This document shows positions 33,650 through 42,456 of a stretch of 64,000 nucleotides of DNA, one piece after another. This stretch comes from Streptomyces mangrovi (lineage in GTDB: Bacteria; Actinomycetota; Actinomycetes; Streptomycetales; Streptomycetaceae). The notes under the pieces are model-generated. The model did not search any database and was not told the origin of the DNA. It saw only the letters and a program-made list of their open reading frames with translations. Location: contig NZ_FOSG01000008.1 of assembly GCF_900114215.1 (NCBI RefSeq), forward strand, positions 62,001-126,000. Reading direction: 5' to 3'. Position numbers and translations under genes: made by a program. Each line of letters begins with the position of its first letter. The stretch's first letter is position 1.

Positions 33650-35341
33650 ATGAGCGCCCCTCCGTCAGCATCCGCCAACGGCAGCCCGGGTCCGGGCTAC
33701 TACCCCGATCCGTCCATTCCGGGATACATCCGCTACTGGAACGGCGCCGCGTGGGTGCCGGGAACGAGCCGCCCCGAGCCCCGCGAGGGCGAGCCGACGC
33801 CCGCCGCGCCCCCGGGGGTCGTGGTGCAGGCCCCGCCCGCGCCCGCCGCCCCCGCCGCCCCCGCGGCCGGCTCCCCGGTGCCCGCCGCGCCCGCCGTGCC
33901 CTCCGCTCCCTCCGCGTCGGCCGAGTCCCCGCAGGAGGAGACGGGCCCGGTCTTCCTGGACGAGGAGGGGACCGCGGACGCCGGGGGCCGGGCCCGGCCC
34001 CCGGCGTCCGCTCCGGGCGACTCCCTGCCCCGACTGCGCGGACGCGGCGAGGTGGAGATCCGCCCGGGGGACCGGGCGGCCGCCTGGAACGACCCCTCCC
34101 GGCCGCACGGCGGACCCGAGCCCGCGTCCGTCTGGCAGGCCGACGCCGCCCGGCAGGCGGGCTTCGACGGGGAGCGGGACGGCCGCGTCTCCTGGGGCAC
34201 GGGCAGTCCGGTCGAGGGGGCGGCCCCGGCCGCACCGGCACTGGGCGCGGGCCGTGCTCCGCAGGCGCTGGGACCGGGCCCGGACCCGCGCGGCGGGAAC
34301 GCGCAGCCGCGCGACGAGGGCACCGTGCGGATGCGGCCCGTACGTCCCGAGGGCACTGGCACAGCCCCGGCGGCGGGCGGACGGCCCGTCAGGCCCGGGG
34401 ACACCGTGGGGCTGGGGGGTACGGAGGCGCCCGCGGCGGGAGCTTTGGCCGTACCGGCGCCGGCCGCGCCCGCGGCGCCCGTGCCCGCGCCCGCCGATCC
34501 GGCAGGTCCCGCCGCTCCCGTCACGCCCGCCGGTCCCGCGTCCGGGCAGCCCTCCTGGACACGGCAGGTGCACGAACTGGCCCAGCGTGCCCCCGCGTCC
34601 GCCGACCCGGCCCCCGCACCGCACGCCCCCGCACCGCACGCCCCCGCACCGCACGCCCCCGTCCCGCACGCCCCCGTCCCGCACGCGTCCGTCCCGCACG
34701 CGTCCGTCCCGCACGCGTCCGCTCCCGCCGTGCCGCAGCAGCAGTCGCCGGCCGGGCGGCCCGGCGGCCCGGAGCAGGTCGTACCCTGGCGCCCCCCGGC
34801 CGACGACCCCTTCCTGCGGGCCGCCCGGCGGCAGGCACGCCCCGCCGGGCTCGGACGCCGGCTGGGCGCCCGTGTGGTGGACGGTGTCCTCACCGCGGCG
34901 GTGGCCGCGGCGGTGGCCCTCCCGTTCGCCGGCCCCAGCGCCGAGCACTTCCGCGAGCAGGTGGAGGCGGCCGAACGGGCCGGTGAGACACGGCAGATCT
35001 GGCTGGTCGACGGCACCACCGGCGTCTACCTGGCGATCGTGCTCGGCGCCCTGCTGGTGTTCGGACTCCTCTACGAGGTACTTCCCACCGCCCGGTGGGG
35101 CCGCACGCTCGGCAAGAAGCTGTTCGGCGTTCGGGTGCTCGACATCGAGGAGCAGGACGCCCCCTCCTTCGGCGCCGCGCTGCGCCGCTGGCTGGTGTAC
35201 GGACTGCTGGCGCCGCTGGGCGTCGGCGTGGTCAACGTCCTGTGGTGCCTGTTCGACCGGCCGTGGCGGCAGTGCTGGCACGACAAGGCGGCGCGCACCT
35301 TCGTGGCACGCGGCACCGAGGAGTCCGGACCGCTCGGATGA
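33650..35341 (+). CDS. DUF2510-RDD fusion membrane protein
   Basis: 563 aa, ATG 33650. Residues 12-45 are a DUF2510 motif (PGYYPDPSIPGYIRYWNGAAWVPG). Then comes about 360 residues of Pro/Ala-rich, likely disordered cytoplasmic linker, including eight PAPHA/PVPHA/SVPHA pentapeptides (322-361). The C-terminal RDD domain has LGRRLGARVVDGVLTAAVAAAVAL, YLAIVLGALLVFGLLYEVLPTARWGRTLGKKLFGVRVLD and RWLVYGLLAPLGVGVVNVLWC. DUF2510-RDD proteins are common in actinomycetes; their function is unknown. A 64-bp stretch of the linker coding sequence is nearly duplicated in the intergenic region downstream. Confidence 0.85.
   Translation: MSAPPSASANGSPGPGYYPDPSIPGYIRYWNGAAWVPGTSRPEPREGEPTPAAPPGVVVQAPPAPAAPAAPAAGSPVPAAPAVPSAPSASAESPQEETGPVFLDEEGTADAGGRARPPASAPGDSLPRLRGRGEVEIRPGDRAAAWNDPSRPHGGPEPASVWQADAARQAGFDGERDGRVSWGTGSPVEGAAPAAPALGAGRAPQALGPGPDPRGGNAQPRDEGTVRMRPVRPEGTGTAPAAGGRPVRPGDTVGLGGTEAPAAGALAVPAPAAPAAPVPAPADPAGPAAPVTPAGPASGQPSWTRQVHELAQRAPASADPAPAPHAPAPHAPAPHAPVPHAPVPHASVPHASVPHASAPAVPQQQSPAGRPGGPEQVVPWRPPADDPFLRAARRQARPAGLGRRLGARVVDGVLTAAVAAAVALPFAGPSAEHFREQVEAAERAGETRQIWLVDGTTGVYLAIVLGALLVFGLLYEVLPTARWGRTLGKKLFGVRVLDIEEQDAPSFGAALRRWLVYGLLAPLGVGVVNVLWCLFDRPWRQCWHDKAARTFVARGTEESGPLG
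34423..34486 (+). repeat. 64-bp near-identical repeat, copy 1 (in CDS)
   Basis: Begins GGAGGCGCCCGCGGCGGGAG and matches 35504-35567 at 59 of 64 positions by eye. It encodes EAPAAGALAVPAPAAPAAPVP in the linker of the DUF2510-RDD protein. Confidence 0.8.
34613..34732 (+). repeat. Eight 15-bp tandem repeats in linker coding sequence
   Basis: Units of the type CCCGCACCGCACGCC, drifting to TCCGTCCCGCACGCG, encode PAPHA, PVPHA and SVPHA pentapeptides. Copy number is likely to vary among strains. Confidence 0.85.
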
Positions 35342-35476
35342 CGCCCGGGGCCAGAGCGCCCCAGGTCCCCCGAACGGCCCGTCCCTGATGCGCGGCGGGC
35401 CCCGGCGCGGTCGACTCCGAGCATGAGATACGCGAAGGCCTGCCGGATACGGAGGCCGTGCCGGACGCCAGGGCCC

Positions 35477-35498
35477 CACCGCCCTGGGGAGGGCGGTG
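35477..35498. terminator. Hairpin terminator between convergent genes
   Basis: An 8-bp stem CACCGCCC/GGGCGGTG (35477-35484 with 35491-35498) with TGGGGA loop, downstream of the RDD gene and of the small minus-strand gene. Confidence 0.6.
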
Positions 35499-35503
35499 CG
35501 GGC

Positions 35504-35567
35504 GGAGGCGCCTACGGCGGGAGCTTTGGCCGTACCGGCGCCGGGCGCACCCGCGGCTCCCGTGCCC
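35504..35567 (+). repeat. 64-bp near-identical repeat, copy 2 (intergenic)
   Basis: Begins GGAGGCGCCTACGGCGGGAG and ends CCCGTGCCC. Same reading sense as copy 1 (would give EAPTAGALAVPAPGAPAAPVP) but lies outside any credible gene. Confidence 0.8.
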
Positions 35568-35575
35568 CGGCCGGA

Positions 35576-35851
35576 TCAGCGGCGCGAGGAGGTCTCCGCC
35601 AGGCGTCGGCCGCCGTCGGCGGTCTCCGCGCCGCGCTGCGCGGGCACCGCGCCGGTCACCGGACGCGGGGCCCCTGAGGGGCGGCGGCCGGACACCCTGA
35701 CCGCGACGAGCAGTCCGAGTGCGAGCGACGCACTCGCGACGACCGCGATCCCCGCTCCCGAACGCGCCTGCGACACCAGTAGCATCGCGAGAGCCGAGAG
35801 GATGACGGTGGCCGAACCGTAGGCGAGCTGTGCGGGATTCGGACGCGGCAT
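35576..35851 (-). CDS. Small membrane protein, unknown function
   Basis: 91 aa, ATG 35851 with a GGAGG about 13 nt upstream. Two hydrophobic segments are seen: LAYGSATVILSALAMLLVSQA (about 8-28) and SGAGIAVVASASLALGLLVAV (about 31-51), then a basic, polar tail. I recognise no domain. It is convergent with the DUF2510-RDD gene and divergent from the M6 protease gene. The start MPRPNPAQLAYGS and genome-typical codon use support a real, conserved small gene, but the function is unknown. Confidence 0.7.
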   Translation of the reverse strand: MPRPNPAQLAYGSATVILSALAMLLVSQARSGAGIAVVASASLALGLLVAVRVSGRRPSGAPRPVTGAVPAQRGAETADGGRRLAETSSRR

Positions 35852-36206
35852 GACGGAATCCGTCCTCCGGGATCGGTGGTTGACCGGGGGCGAGGCCGCC
35901 GGACGGCGAACGTGGTCCGTCGAACGACTCTACGATGCCGGATGCCCGTACAAGGCCGCGGGTAAGCACGACCTGACCCACCGCCACCGACACGCCGATG
36001 CACAGGGGGCGCACGGAATCACGCCGCGACCGTACTGTCATCGGCCGCTACCGTCCGGTCTCCGGACTCCGCAACTGGCTAGTCGGACAACGTACTTGCG
36101 TGGCGTGTTCAAATCAAGGGCTGTTTTTTCGGCCGCCGCTCATGTCGAATGCCTCCACACGTGTGCACACACGTGCCATGGCCATGCATGGGGAGGGCAA
36201 TACCTA
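35852..36206 (+). other. Promoter region of M6 protease gene
   Basis: No gene seen. It is AT-richer around 36100-36130 (GTTCAAATCAAGGGCTG). The perfect palindrome CACACGTGTG (36156-36165) is followed at once by CACACACGTG, about 42-51 bp before the start, a possible operator. RBS GGGGAGGG. Confidence 0.5.
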
Positions 36207-38582
36207 GTGAAGAGCCAACGGAGGACGATCAGATCCGCCGCCCTGGCCACGACGGTCGCCGTCATAGGGGCGACCTTTCTGACCGCCGGCACCGCCTACG
36301 CCGGTGAGGGCACCGCACCCGACGGCCGTGACCCGGCCGCCGCGGAGCACGGCGACCACGCCAAGGACGGGCACAAGCACGGCAAGGGCAAGGACGGCAA
36401 GCACGTCGACCACGACCTGCCCGGCCCGCTCACCAAGAAGCAGCGCTCCCAGCGCCTCGCCGCTCTCGAGCGGCTCGCCTCCGGCCAGAAGCCCGTGACC
36501 AAGAACGGCTCCAAGGTCATGAAGCTCGGCGACGACAAGTACGTCGAGATGGAGCAGACCAAGACCGACAAGATCTTCACCATCCTCATCGAGTTCGGTG
36601 ACAAGATCGACCCGCAGTACGGGGGCACCCCCGGCCCGCTGCACAACCAGATCGCCGAGCCCGACCGCGAGACGGACAACACCACGCTGTGGAAGGAGGA
36701 CTTCAGCCAGGAGCACTTCGAGGAGATCTACTTCGGAGAGGGCGAGGGCTCGCTCAAGACGTACTACGAGACCCAGTCCTCCGGTAAGTACTCCGTCGAC
36801 GGCATGGTCTCCGACTGGGTCAAGATCGACTACAACGAGGCCCGCTACGGCAACAACGCCTGCGGCCAGAGCACCTGCAACACCGTCTGGGACGCCGTCC
36901 GTGACGGTGTGAACCAGTGGGTGGCCGACCAGAAGGCCGCCGGCAGCACCACCGAGGAGATCAAGGCCCAGCTCGCCGAGTACGACGTGTGGGACCGCTA
37001 CGACCACGACGGCGACGGCGACTTCAACGAGCCCGACGGCTACCTCGACCACTTCCAGTTCGTCCACGCGGGCGAGGACGAGTCGGCCGGCGGCGGCGCG
37101 CAGGGCGAGGACGCCATCTGGGCCCACCGCTGGTACGCCTACGGCACCGACTACGGCAGGACCGGCCCCGACTTCAACAAGGCCGGCGGCACCGAGATCG
37201 GCGACACCGGCATCTGGGTCGGCGACTACACCGTGCAGCCCGAGAACGGCGGTCTGGGCGTCTTCGCCCACGAGTACGGCCACGACCTCGGCCTGCCGGA
37301 CCTGTACGACACCGCCGGCGGCGAGAACTCCACGGGTTTCTGGACCCTGATGTCGTCCGGTTCCTGGCTGAACAACGGCACCGACGCCATCGGCGACTGG
37401 GCCGGCGAGATGACCGCCTGGGACAAGCTGTCCCTGGGCTGGCTGGACTACGAGACGGCCAAGGCCGCCACCCGGTCCACCCACAAGCTGGGCGTCTCCG
37501 CCCACCAGGGCAAGAACCCGCAGGCGCTGATCGTGGAGCTCCCCGAGAAGGAGGTCACGACCGAGGTCGTCGAGCCCGCGGCGGGCGAGAAGCAGTGGTG
37601 GAGCGGCAGCGGTGACGACCTGCGCAACTCCCTGACCCGCACCGTCGACCTGACCGGAGCCTCCTCCGCGTCGCTCGACCTCAAGGGCTGGTGGGAGATC
37701 GAGGCCGGTTACGACTACCTCTACACCCAGGTCTCCACCGACGGCGGCGCCACCTGGACCGCCCTGGACGGCACCCGCAACGGCGAGCCGCTCGGCAAGG
37801 ACGCCTCCGGCGCCCCCGCCCTCGACGGCTTCTCCGGCGGCTGGGAGGACCTCTCCTTCCCGCTGGACGCCTACGCCGGCAAGAAGGTCGACCTCCGCTT
37901 CCACTACCGCACCGACGGCGGCGTGGCGGAGAAGGGCTTCACCGCCGACGAGATCACCATCACCGCCGACGGCCAGGCGATCGTCACCGACGGCGCCGAG
38001 GGCGACGACAACGGTTGGACGGCGAGCGGCTTCTCCCGCATCGGGGCGTCGTTCTCCAATTCCTACCCGCAGTTCTACATCGCCGAGAACCGTCAGTACG
38101 TCTCGTACGACAAGACGCTGAAGACCGGCCCGTACAACTTCGGCTGGCAGGACAGCCGCCCGGACTGGGTCGAGCGCTACGCGTACCAGAAGGGTCTGCT
38201 GATCTGGCTGTGGGACACCTCGCAGCTGGACAACAACACCAGCGCCCACCCGGGTGAGGGCCTGGTCCTCCCGGTCGACGCCCACCCCAAGGCCGAGAAG
38301 TGGGCCGACGGGACGCTGATGCGCAACCGCATCCAGTCCTACGACTCCACCTTCAGCTGGTACCCGACGCGCGGCATGACCCTGCACAAGAACGGCGAGG
38401 CCACCAAGGTCCGCTGGAAGCTGGGCAAGCCGTACTTCGACGACCACAGGGGTACGTACTGGGACGAGACCAACCCGACCGCGAGTGTGAAGGTGCCCGA
38501 CACCAACACCCGCATCTCGATCGTCCACCAGCCGCTCAACGGCAAGACGATCACCGTCCGGGTCGGACCCTCCACCCGGTGA
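36207..38582 (+). CDS. Secreted M6-family metalloprotease (immune inhibitor A-like)
   Basis: 791 aa, GTG 36207 with GGGGAGGG RBS. The Sec signal peptide (KSQRRTIRSAALATTVAVIGATFLTAGTAYA) ends near residue 32. A His/Lys/Asp-rich propeptide follows (HGDHAKDGHKHGKGKDGKHVDH). The zinc site is HEYGHDLGLPD (H355, E356, H359, D365), with the Ca-type loop DHDGDGDFNEPDG before it and the Met-turn-like WTLMSSGSW after. C-terminal beta-rich domains (560-690) resemble carbohydrate- or protein-binding jellyrolls. It degrades extracellular protein. A perfect-but-one hairpin terminator lies 70 bp downstream. Confidence 0.93.
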   Translation: MKSQRRTIRSAALATTVAVIGATFLTAGTAYAGEGTAPDGRDPAAAEHGDHAKDGHKHGKGKDGKHVDHDLPGPLTKKQRSQRLAALERLASGQKPVTKNGSKVMKLGDDKYVEMEQTKTDKIFTILIEFGDKIDPQYGGTPGPLHNQIAEPDRETDNTTLWKEDFSQEHFEEIYFGEGEGSLKTYYETQSSGKYSVDGMVSDWVKIDYNEARYGNNACGQSTCNTVWDAVRDGVNQWVADQKAAGSTTEEIKAQLAEYDVWDRYDHDGDGDFNEPDGYLDHFQFVHAGEDESAGGGAQGEDAIWAHRWYAYGTDYGRTGPDFNKAGGTEIGDTGIWVGDYTVQPENGGLGVFAHEYGHDLGLPDLYDTAGGENSTGFWTLMSSGSWLNNGTDAIGDWAGEMTAWDKLSLGWLDYETAKAATRSTHKLGVSAHQGKNPQALIVELPEKEVTTEVVEPAAGEKQWWSGSGDDLRNSLTRTVDLTGASSASLDLKGWWEIEAGYDYLYTQVSTDGGATWTALDGTRNGEPLGKDASGAPALDGFSGGWEDLSFPLDAYAGKKVDLRFHYRTDGGVAEKGFTADEITITADGQAIVTDGAEGDDNGWTASGFSRIGASFSNSYPQFYIAENRQYVSYDKTLKTGPYNFGWQDSRPDWVERYAYQKGLLIWLWDTSQLDNNTSAHPGEGLVLPVDAHPKAEKWADGTLMRNRIQSYDSTFSWYPTRGMTLHKNGEATKVRWKLGKPYFDDHRGTYWDETNPTASVKVPDTNTRISIVHQPLNGKTITVRVGPSTR

Positions 38583-38652
38583 CACCCGCATGACGCCCGC
38601 GCGACGCCCATTGACGCGGCGTTCGCGCAGGTCACCGCGGTAAGGCAGGAAA

Positions 38653-38690
38653 CGATCGGCCGTCGCCCCCTAGCGGGCGGCGGCCGATCG
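38653..38690 (+). terminator. Hairpin terminator
   Basis: CGATCGGCCGTCGCCC (38653-38668) pairs with 38675-38690, 16 bp with one G-U pair. Confidence 0.8.
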
Positions 38691-38763
38691 TGCTGAGAAT
38701 GCGCGTACCGTCCGAGGGCGGGTCGCCGTTGTTGACGTGGTGTATAACGGGGGAGTGGTGAAG

Positions 38764-39135
38764 ATGGCAGGCGGTGGCTGGACCAGGCTGCCGGACGGCA
38801 GCGTGGTCGTGGCGCTCTCCGTGCCCCGGCCGGGGCACGGCGGGCAGCGTGCCCGCTTCCTGGTCCACGCGGTCAACCGGGCCCGCGCCCTGACCCGGCT
38901 GAGAAACCTCGGCCTGCGTGCGGTCTACCTGCGCGGCAACGCCGAGCCGCCCACCCCCGACGAGATCAGCGCGGTGCTGCACCACCCCGACGGCCTGGTC
39001 TGGCGCCCGGCCCCGCAGCACGGAGTCGCCGGCGCCACCGATGCCACCGGCGCGCCGGCCGGCGACGAGGGCGCGTACGCGGACAGCGGTTTCTGGCGGC
39101 CCATAGGCGCCCTGCGCCGCGCCGCGGCGGGCTGA
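38764..39135 (+). CDS. Conserved hypothetical protein
   Basis: 123 aa, ATG 38764 with GGGGGAG RBS 8 nt upstream. The sequence MAGGGWTRLPDGSVVVALSVPRP... FLVHAVNRARALTRLRNLGLRAVYLRGNAEPPTPDEISAVLHHPDGLVWRP shows a compact alpha/beta domain of about 80 residues and a Gly/Ala-rich tail. I do not recognise a named family. It has its own promoter-like TATAAC about 20 bp upstream and is convergent with pncA. No catalytic motif is apparent. Confidence 0.7.
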   Translation: MAGGGWTRLPDGSVVVALSVPRPGHGGQRARFLVHAVNRARALTRLRNLGLRAVYLRGNAEPPTPDEISAVLHHPDGLVWRPAPQHGVAGATDATGAPAGDEGAYADSGFWRPIGALRRAAAG

Positions 39136-39180
39136 ACCCGCCGGCCGCACCGGCGCCCCGGCCGGCGCGGCCCGCCGGAT

Positions 39181-39774
39181 TCAGGCGGAGCGCACCACCG
39201 GCTCGCCCGACAGCTCCACACCCGCCCCGCGCATCTCCTCCAGTGCCGGCCCGGTGGTCCGCTCCGCCACCCCGGCCGTCATGCCGAGCAGCACCCGGGT
39301 GCGGAAGCCCTCGCGGGCCGCGTCCAGCGCGGTCGCGCGCACGCAGTGGTCGGTGGCGATGCCCACCACGTCCACCTCCGTCACACCGTGGGAGCGCAGC
39401 CAGTCGGCGAGCGGGACGCCGTTCTCGTCCTTCCCCTCGAAGCCGCTGTAGGCGGCGGCGTACGCGCCCTTGTCGAAGACCGCGTCGATCGAGCCGGAGG
39501 CGACGGCCGGCGCGAAGTTCGGGTGGAAGCCCACGCCCTCGGTCCCGGCCACGCAGTGCGCGGGCCAGGAGTGGCGGAAGTCGGGGTGGTCGGAGAAGTG
39601 GTCGCCCGGGGAGACGTGGTGGTCGCGGGTGGCCACCACGTGGCGGTATCCGGCGGTGCTCTGCCCGACGAGGTCGGTGATGGCCGCGGCCACGTCGGCA
39701 CCCCCCGCCACCGCGAGGCTGCCGCCCTCACAGAAGTCGTTCTGGACGTCTACGACGATCAGGGCCCGGTGCAT
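39181..39774 (-). CDS. pncA: Nicotinamidase/pyrazinamidase
   Basis: 197 aa, ATG 39774 with AAAGGTG RBS; upstream open frame is Ser/Gln repeats without support. Cysteine hydrolase fold with the catalytic triad D9 (LIVVDVQNDF), K102 (VFDKGAYA) and C144 (GIATDHCVRATA); metal ligands lie around DHHVSPGDHF (51-60). It hydrolyses nicotinamide to nicotinate and activates pyrazinamide. The next gene on the same strand, pncB, 219 bp upstream, uses the product, so the two make the NAD salvage branch. Between them lies a region with GACTGCGACTGCGACTGGG-type short repeats. Confidence 0.94.
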   Translation of the reverse strand: MHRALIVVDVQNDFCEGGSLAVAGGADVAAAITDLVGQSTAGYRHVVATRDHHVSPGDHFSDHPDFRHSWPAHCVAGTEGVGFHPNFAPAVASGSIDAVFDKGAYAAAYSGFEGKDENGVPLADWLRSHGVTEVDVVGIATDHCVRATALDAAREGFRTRVLLGMTAGVAERTTGPALEEMRGAGVELSGEPVVRSA

Positions 39775-39992
39775 GGTGCACACCTTTCGGCTGGAGTGAC
39801 TGTGGCTGGCTGGAACTGACTGCGACTGCGACTGGGGCTGCGACTGGGACCGGCGTACCGGTCGGGACCGGCCGCGACCGGTCGCTGTGGCCGGCCGCGG
39901 TCCGCAGGGGGGACGGTGGTGTGGACGGAGGTGTGGACGCATCCGACCTTAGACACCCGGCGTCCGCCGCGGGAGTGCGTGGGCACCGCGCC

Positions 39993-41327
39993 TCACCCCC
40001 CGGTGTACTCGGTGGGCAGGACCGGCTCGCCGCGCGAGAGCTGCGTCGCCGACAGCGGCAGCCCGTCGAGGGCCCGCAGATGCCGCTCGCGGGCCGCCTC
40101 CAGCCGCTCGCGCGCCACGATCTCGCCGCCGCGGACCAGGTCCACCGCCAGCAGGTGGTCCGCCAGCTGCGCGGGCACCTCGCCGGTACCGACGACCTCG
40201 GCCTCGGCCACGCCGTCCGCGTCCGGCCGCCGGGCGGCCCACTTCACGCCTCCGACCGACAGCTTCCCGCCCATGGACTTCTTCGCCACCGGGCGCAGCG
40301 GAGCCCGGGGATCGGAGGAGTCGGCGCGGGCCACCAGCTTGTAGACCATCGAGGCCGTGGGGTGTCCGCTGCCGGTGACCAGCTGGGTGCCCACCCCGTA
40401 GGCGTCCACCGGGGCGGCGGCCAGCGAGGCGATGGCGTACTCGTCCAGATCGCTGGTCACGACGATCCTGGTGTCCCGCGCACCCAGCTCGTCGAGCTGC
40501 TGCCGCACCCGGTGGGCGAGCAGCAGCAGATCGCCGGAGTCGATGCGCACCGCGCCCAGGCCGGGGCCCGCCACCTCCACGGCGGTGCGGACGGCCTCGG
40601 CCACGTCGTAGGTGTCCACCAGGAGCGTGGTGCCGCCGCCCATGGACTCCACCTGTGCGGTGAAGGCGTCCCGTTCGGTGTCGTGCAGCAGGGTGAAGGC
40701 GTGGGCGCTGGTGCCGGTGGTGGGGATGCCGTAGCGGAAGCCGGCGGCCAGGTCGGAGGTGGTGGAGAAACCGCCGACGTACGCCGCCCGGGCCGCGGCC
40801 ACCGCCGACAGCTCGTGGGTGCGGCGCGCGCCCATCTCGATCAGGGGGCGCCCCCGGGCCGCGACGGCCATCCGGGACGCGGCGGCGGCGACGGCCGAGT
40901 CGTGGTTGAGGATCGACAGGATCACCGTCTCCAGCAGCACGCACTCGGCGAAGGTGCCCTCCACCCGCATGACGGGCGAGCCGGGGAAGTAGACCTCGCC
41001 CTCCGGGTAGCCGCTGATGTCGCCGCGGAAGCGGTAGCCGGCCAGCCACTGAAGGGTCGGCTCGTCCACCACGTCCCGCTCGCGCAGGAACTCCAGGATC
41101 TCCGGCTCGAAGCGGAAGTTCGCCACCGCGTCCAGGACCCTTCCGGTGCCCGCCACCACGCCGTAGCGGCGGCCCTCGGGCAGACGGCGGGTGAAGACCT
41201 CGAAGACGGAGCGCCGGTCGGCGGTACCGCCGCGCAACGCCGCCTGGACCATGGTCAGTTCGTAGTGGTCGGTGAACAGGGCGGTGGACGGCACGGCGAC
41301 CGGCAGGCCCAGGTCTGCGGTGTTCAT
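39993..41327 (-). CDS. pncB: Nicotinate phosphoribosyltransferase
   Basis: 444 aa, ATG 41327. TAGCAT 8 nt upstream suggests a leaderless transcript; the frame is open farther to 41474 but without support. Family motifs: [62 protein letters not shown] (phosphohistidine-region His), [22 protein letters not shown] and YGVGTQLV for PRPP binding. It forms nicotinate mononucleotide from nicotinate and PRPP. It is divergent from clpS; a 15-bp palindrome lies in the shared promoter. Confidence 0.95.
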   Translation of the reverse strand: MNTADLGLPVAVPSTALFTDHYELTMVQAALRGGTADRRSVFEVFTRRLPEGRRYGVVAGTGRVLDAVANFRFEPEILEFLRERDVVDEPTLQWLAGYRFRGDISGYPEGEVYFPGSPVMRVEGTFAECVLLETVILSILNHDSAVAAAASRMAVAARGRPLIEMGARRTHELSAVAAARAAYVGGFSTTSDLAAGFRYGIPTTGTSAHAFTLLHDTERDAFTAQVESMGGGTTLLVDTYDVAEAVRTAVEVAGPGLGAVRIDSGDLLLLAHRVRQQLDELGARDTRIVVTSDLDEYAIASLAAAPVDAYGVGTQLVTGSGHPTASMVYKLVARADSSDPRAPLRPVAKKSMGGKLSVGGVKWAARRPDADGVAEAEVVGTGEVPAQLADHLLAVDLVRGGEIVARERLEAARERHLRALDGLPLSATQLSRGEPVLPTEYTGG

Positions 41328-41349
41328 GGGACGGATGCTACCCCCAATT

Positions 41350-41364
41350 TCGTCACCTTGACGA
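41350..41364. promoter_or_regulatory. Palindrome in pncB/clpS divergent promoter
   Basis: TCGTCACCTTGACGA has 6-bp perfect inverted arms and CCT spacer, 23 bp upstream of the pncB start and thus near its -35. It is a candidate operator for an NAD-metabolism repressor; the regulator is unknown. Confidence 0.5.
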
Positions 41365-41446
41365 TATCTGGTTCCGGGAGAACGCGCCGCAGCCCGCCGG
41401 AACCCCGTTTGCGTCGCCGCCCGGCCGAAGTGGCAGCATGGGAACC

Positions 41447-41851
41447 GTGAGCGACGACACACACCGGATGACACCCTCCGCCGTCACGGTCGTGCGGCCG
41501 CCCGCCGCGGACCGCGTACCCGGTCCGCGCGGCGCCCATGTGGCGTGGCTGTCGGTCGCCCCCACCGAGATCACCCGTCCCGCCTCGGACGAGGCGCCCG
41601 AGGCGGTCTCCGAGCCGGACGTCCCGTGGGTGACGGTCGTCCACAACGACCCGGTGAACCTGATGAGTTACGTGACCTATGTGTTCCAGACCTACTTCGG
41701 GTATCCGAAGGAGAAGGCCAGGAAGCTGATGATGGACGTCCACCACAAGGGCCGCGCGGTCGTCTCCAGCGGCAGCCGCGAGGAGATGGAGCGCGACGTA
41801 CAGGCCATGCACGGCTACGGTCTGTGGGCAACCCTCCAGCAGGACCGCTGA
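41447..41851 (+). CDS. clpS: ATP-dependent Clp protease adaptor ClpS
   Basis: 134 aa from GTG 41447 (ATG 41438 also possible; neither has an RBS). The ClpS core is [75 protein letters not shown]. The N-degron pocket residues (N-D in VVHNDPVN, the M after NL, and the later H in DVHHKG) are present. It delivers N-end-rule substrates to ClpAP/ClpCP. The N-terminal extension of about 60 residues is longer than usual, so the true start may be internal. TGATG overlap with the DUF2017 gene. Confidence 0.92.
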   Translation: MSDDTHRMTPSAVTVVRPPAADRVPGPRGAHVAWLSVAPTEITRPASDEAPEAVSEPDVPWVTVVHNDPVNLMSYVTYVFQTYFGYPKEKARKLMMDVHHKGRAVVSSGSREEMERDVQAMHGYGLWATLQQDR

Positions 41852-42456
41852 TGGCCGGGCTCTTCCAGTCCGCGGCGGGCGTGCCCGGAGGCGCCGCCGT
41901 CGCGCTCGACGAGGTGGAGATCTCCATCCTGCGCAGCCTCGCCGTCCAGCTCCTGGAGCTCATCGGCCCCGGCCCGGGAGCGGACGAGGCCGGCGGCGAA
42001 CAGGACCCGCTCGCCGCGCTGATGGCCGACGGCCCCACCGAGCCGCCCTCCGACCCGGCGCTGGCCAGGCTCTTCCCCGACGCCTACGGCGGCCCCGGCG
42101 CCGGGAGGGACGCCGGGACGCGCGAGGCCGCCGCGGAGTTCCGGCGCTACACCGAGAACGACCTGCGCGCCCGCAAGCGCGAGGACGGCCTCGCCGTCGT
42201 GCGCACCCTGGACTCCCTGGCCACCACCGGTGAGGGGGGAGCGGTGCTCACCCTCACCCCCGAGCAGTCGCGCCAGTGGCTCGGCGCGCTCAACGACCTG
42301 CGGCTGGCCATCGGCGCGCGTCTGGAGATCACCGAGGACGAGGACGGCGACGAGCTGTACGCGCTGCCGGACGGCGACCCGCGCAAGCCGATGGTGATGG
42401 CGTACCTGTGGCTGGGGGCGCTCCAGGAGTCGCTGGTGGAGACCCTGGCGCCCTGA
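41851..42456 (+). CDS. DUF2017 family protein
   Basis: 201 aa, ATG 41851 in a TGATG overlap with clpS. DUF2017 features: VALDEVEISILRSLAVQLLELI at the N-terminus, FRRYTENDLRARKREDGLAVVRTLDSL, and LTPEQSRQWLGALNDLRLAIGARLEITEDED near the C-terminus. The protein is acidic and helical. The clpS-DUF2017 pair is conserved in actinobacteria, followed in many genomes by the Mec/CysO cysteine genes, as here after the symporter. The function is unknown; a link to proteolysis is inferred from the tight coupling. Confidence 0.88.
   Translation: MAGLFQSAAGVPGGAAVALDEVEISILRSLAVQLLELIGPGPGADEAGGEQDPLAALMADGPTEPPSDPALARLFPDAYGGPGAGRDAGTREAAAEFRRYTENDLRARKREDGLAVVRTLDSLATTGEGGAVLTLTPEQSRQWLGALNDLRLAIGARLEITEDEDGDELYALPDGDPRKPMVMAYLWLGALQESLVETLAP

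Noticed and set aside
35496..35822. 108-aa plus ORF containing repeat copy 2
   Set aside because: No RBS and antisense to the small membrane-protein gene; its N-terminus only reflects the duplicated linker segment.
36204..38591. 795-aa minus frame over the M6 protease
   Set aside because: Antisense shadow; the plus frame has signal peptide and zinc site.
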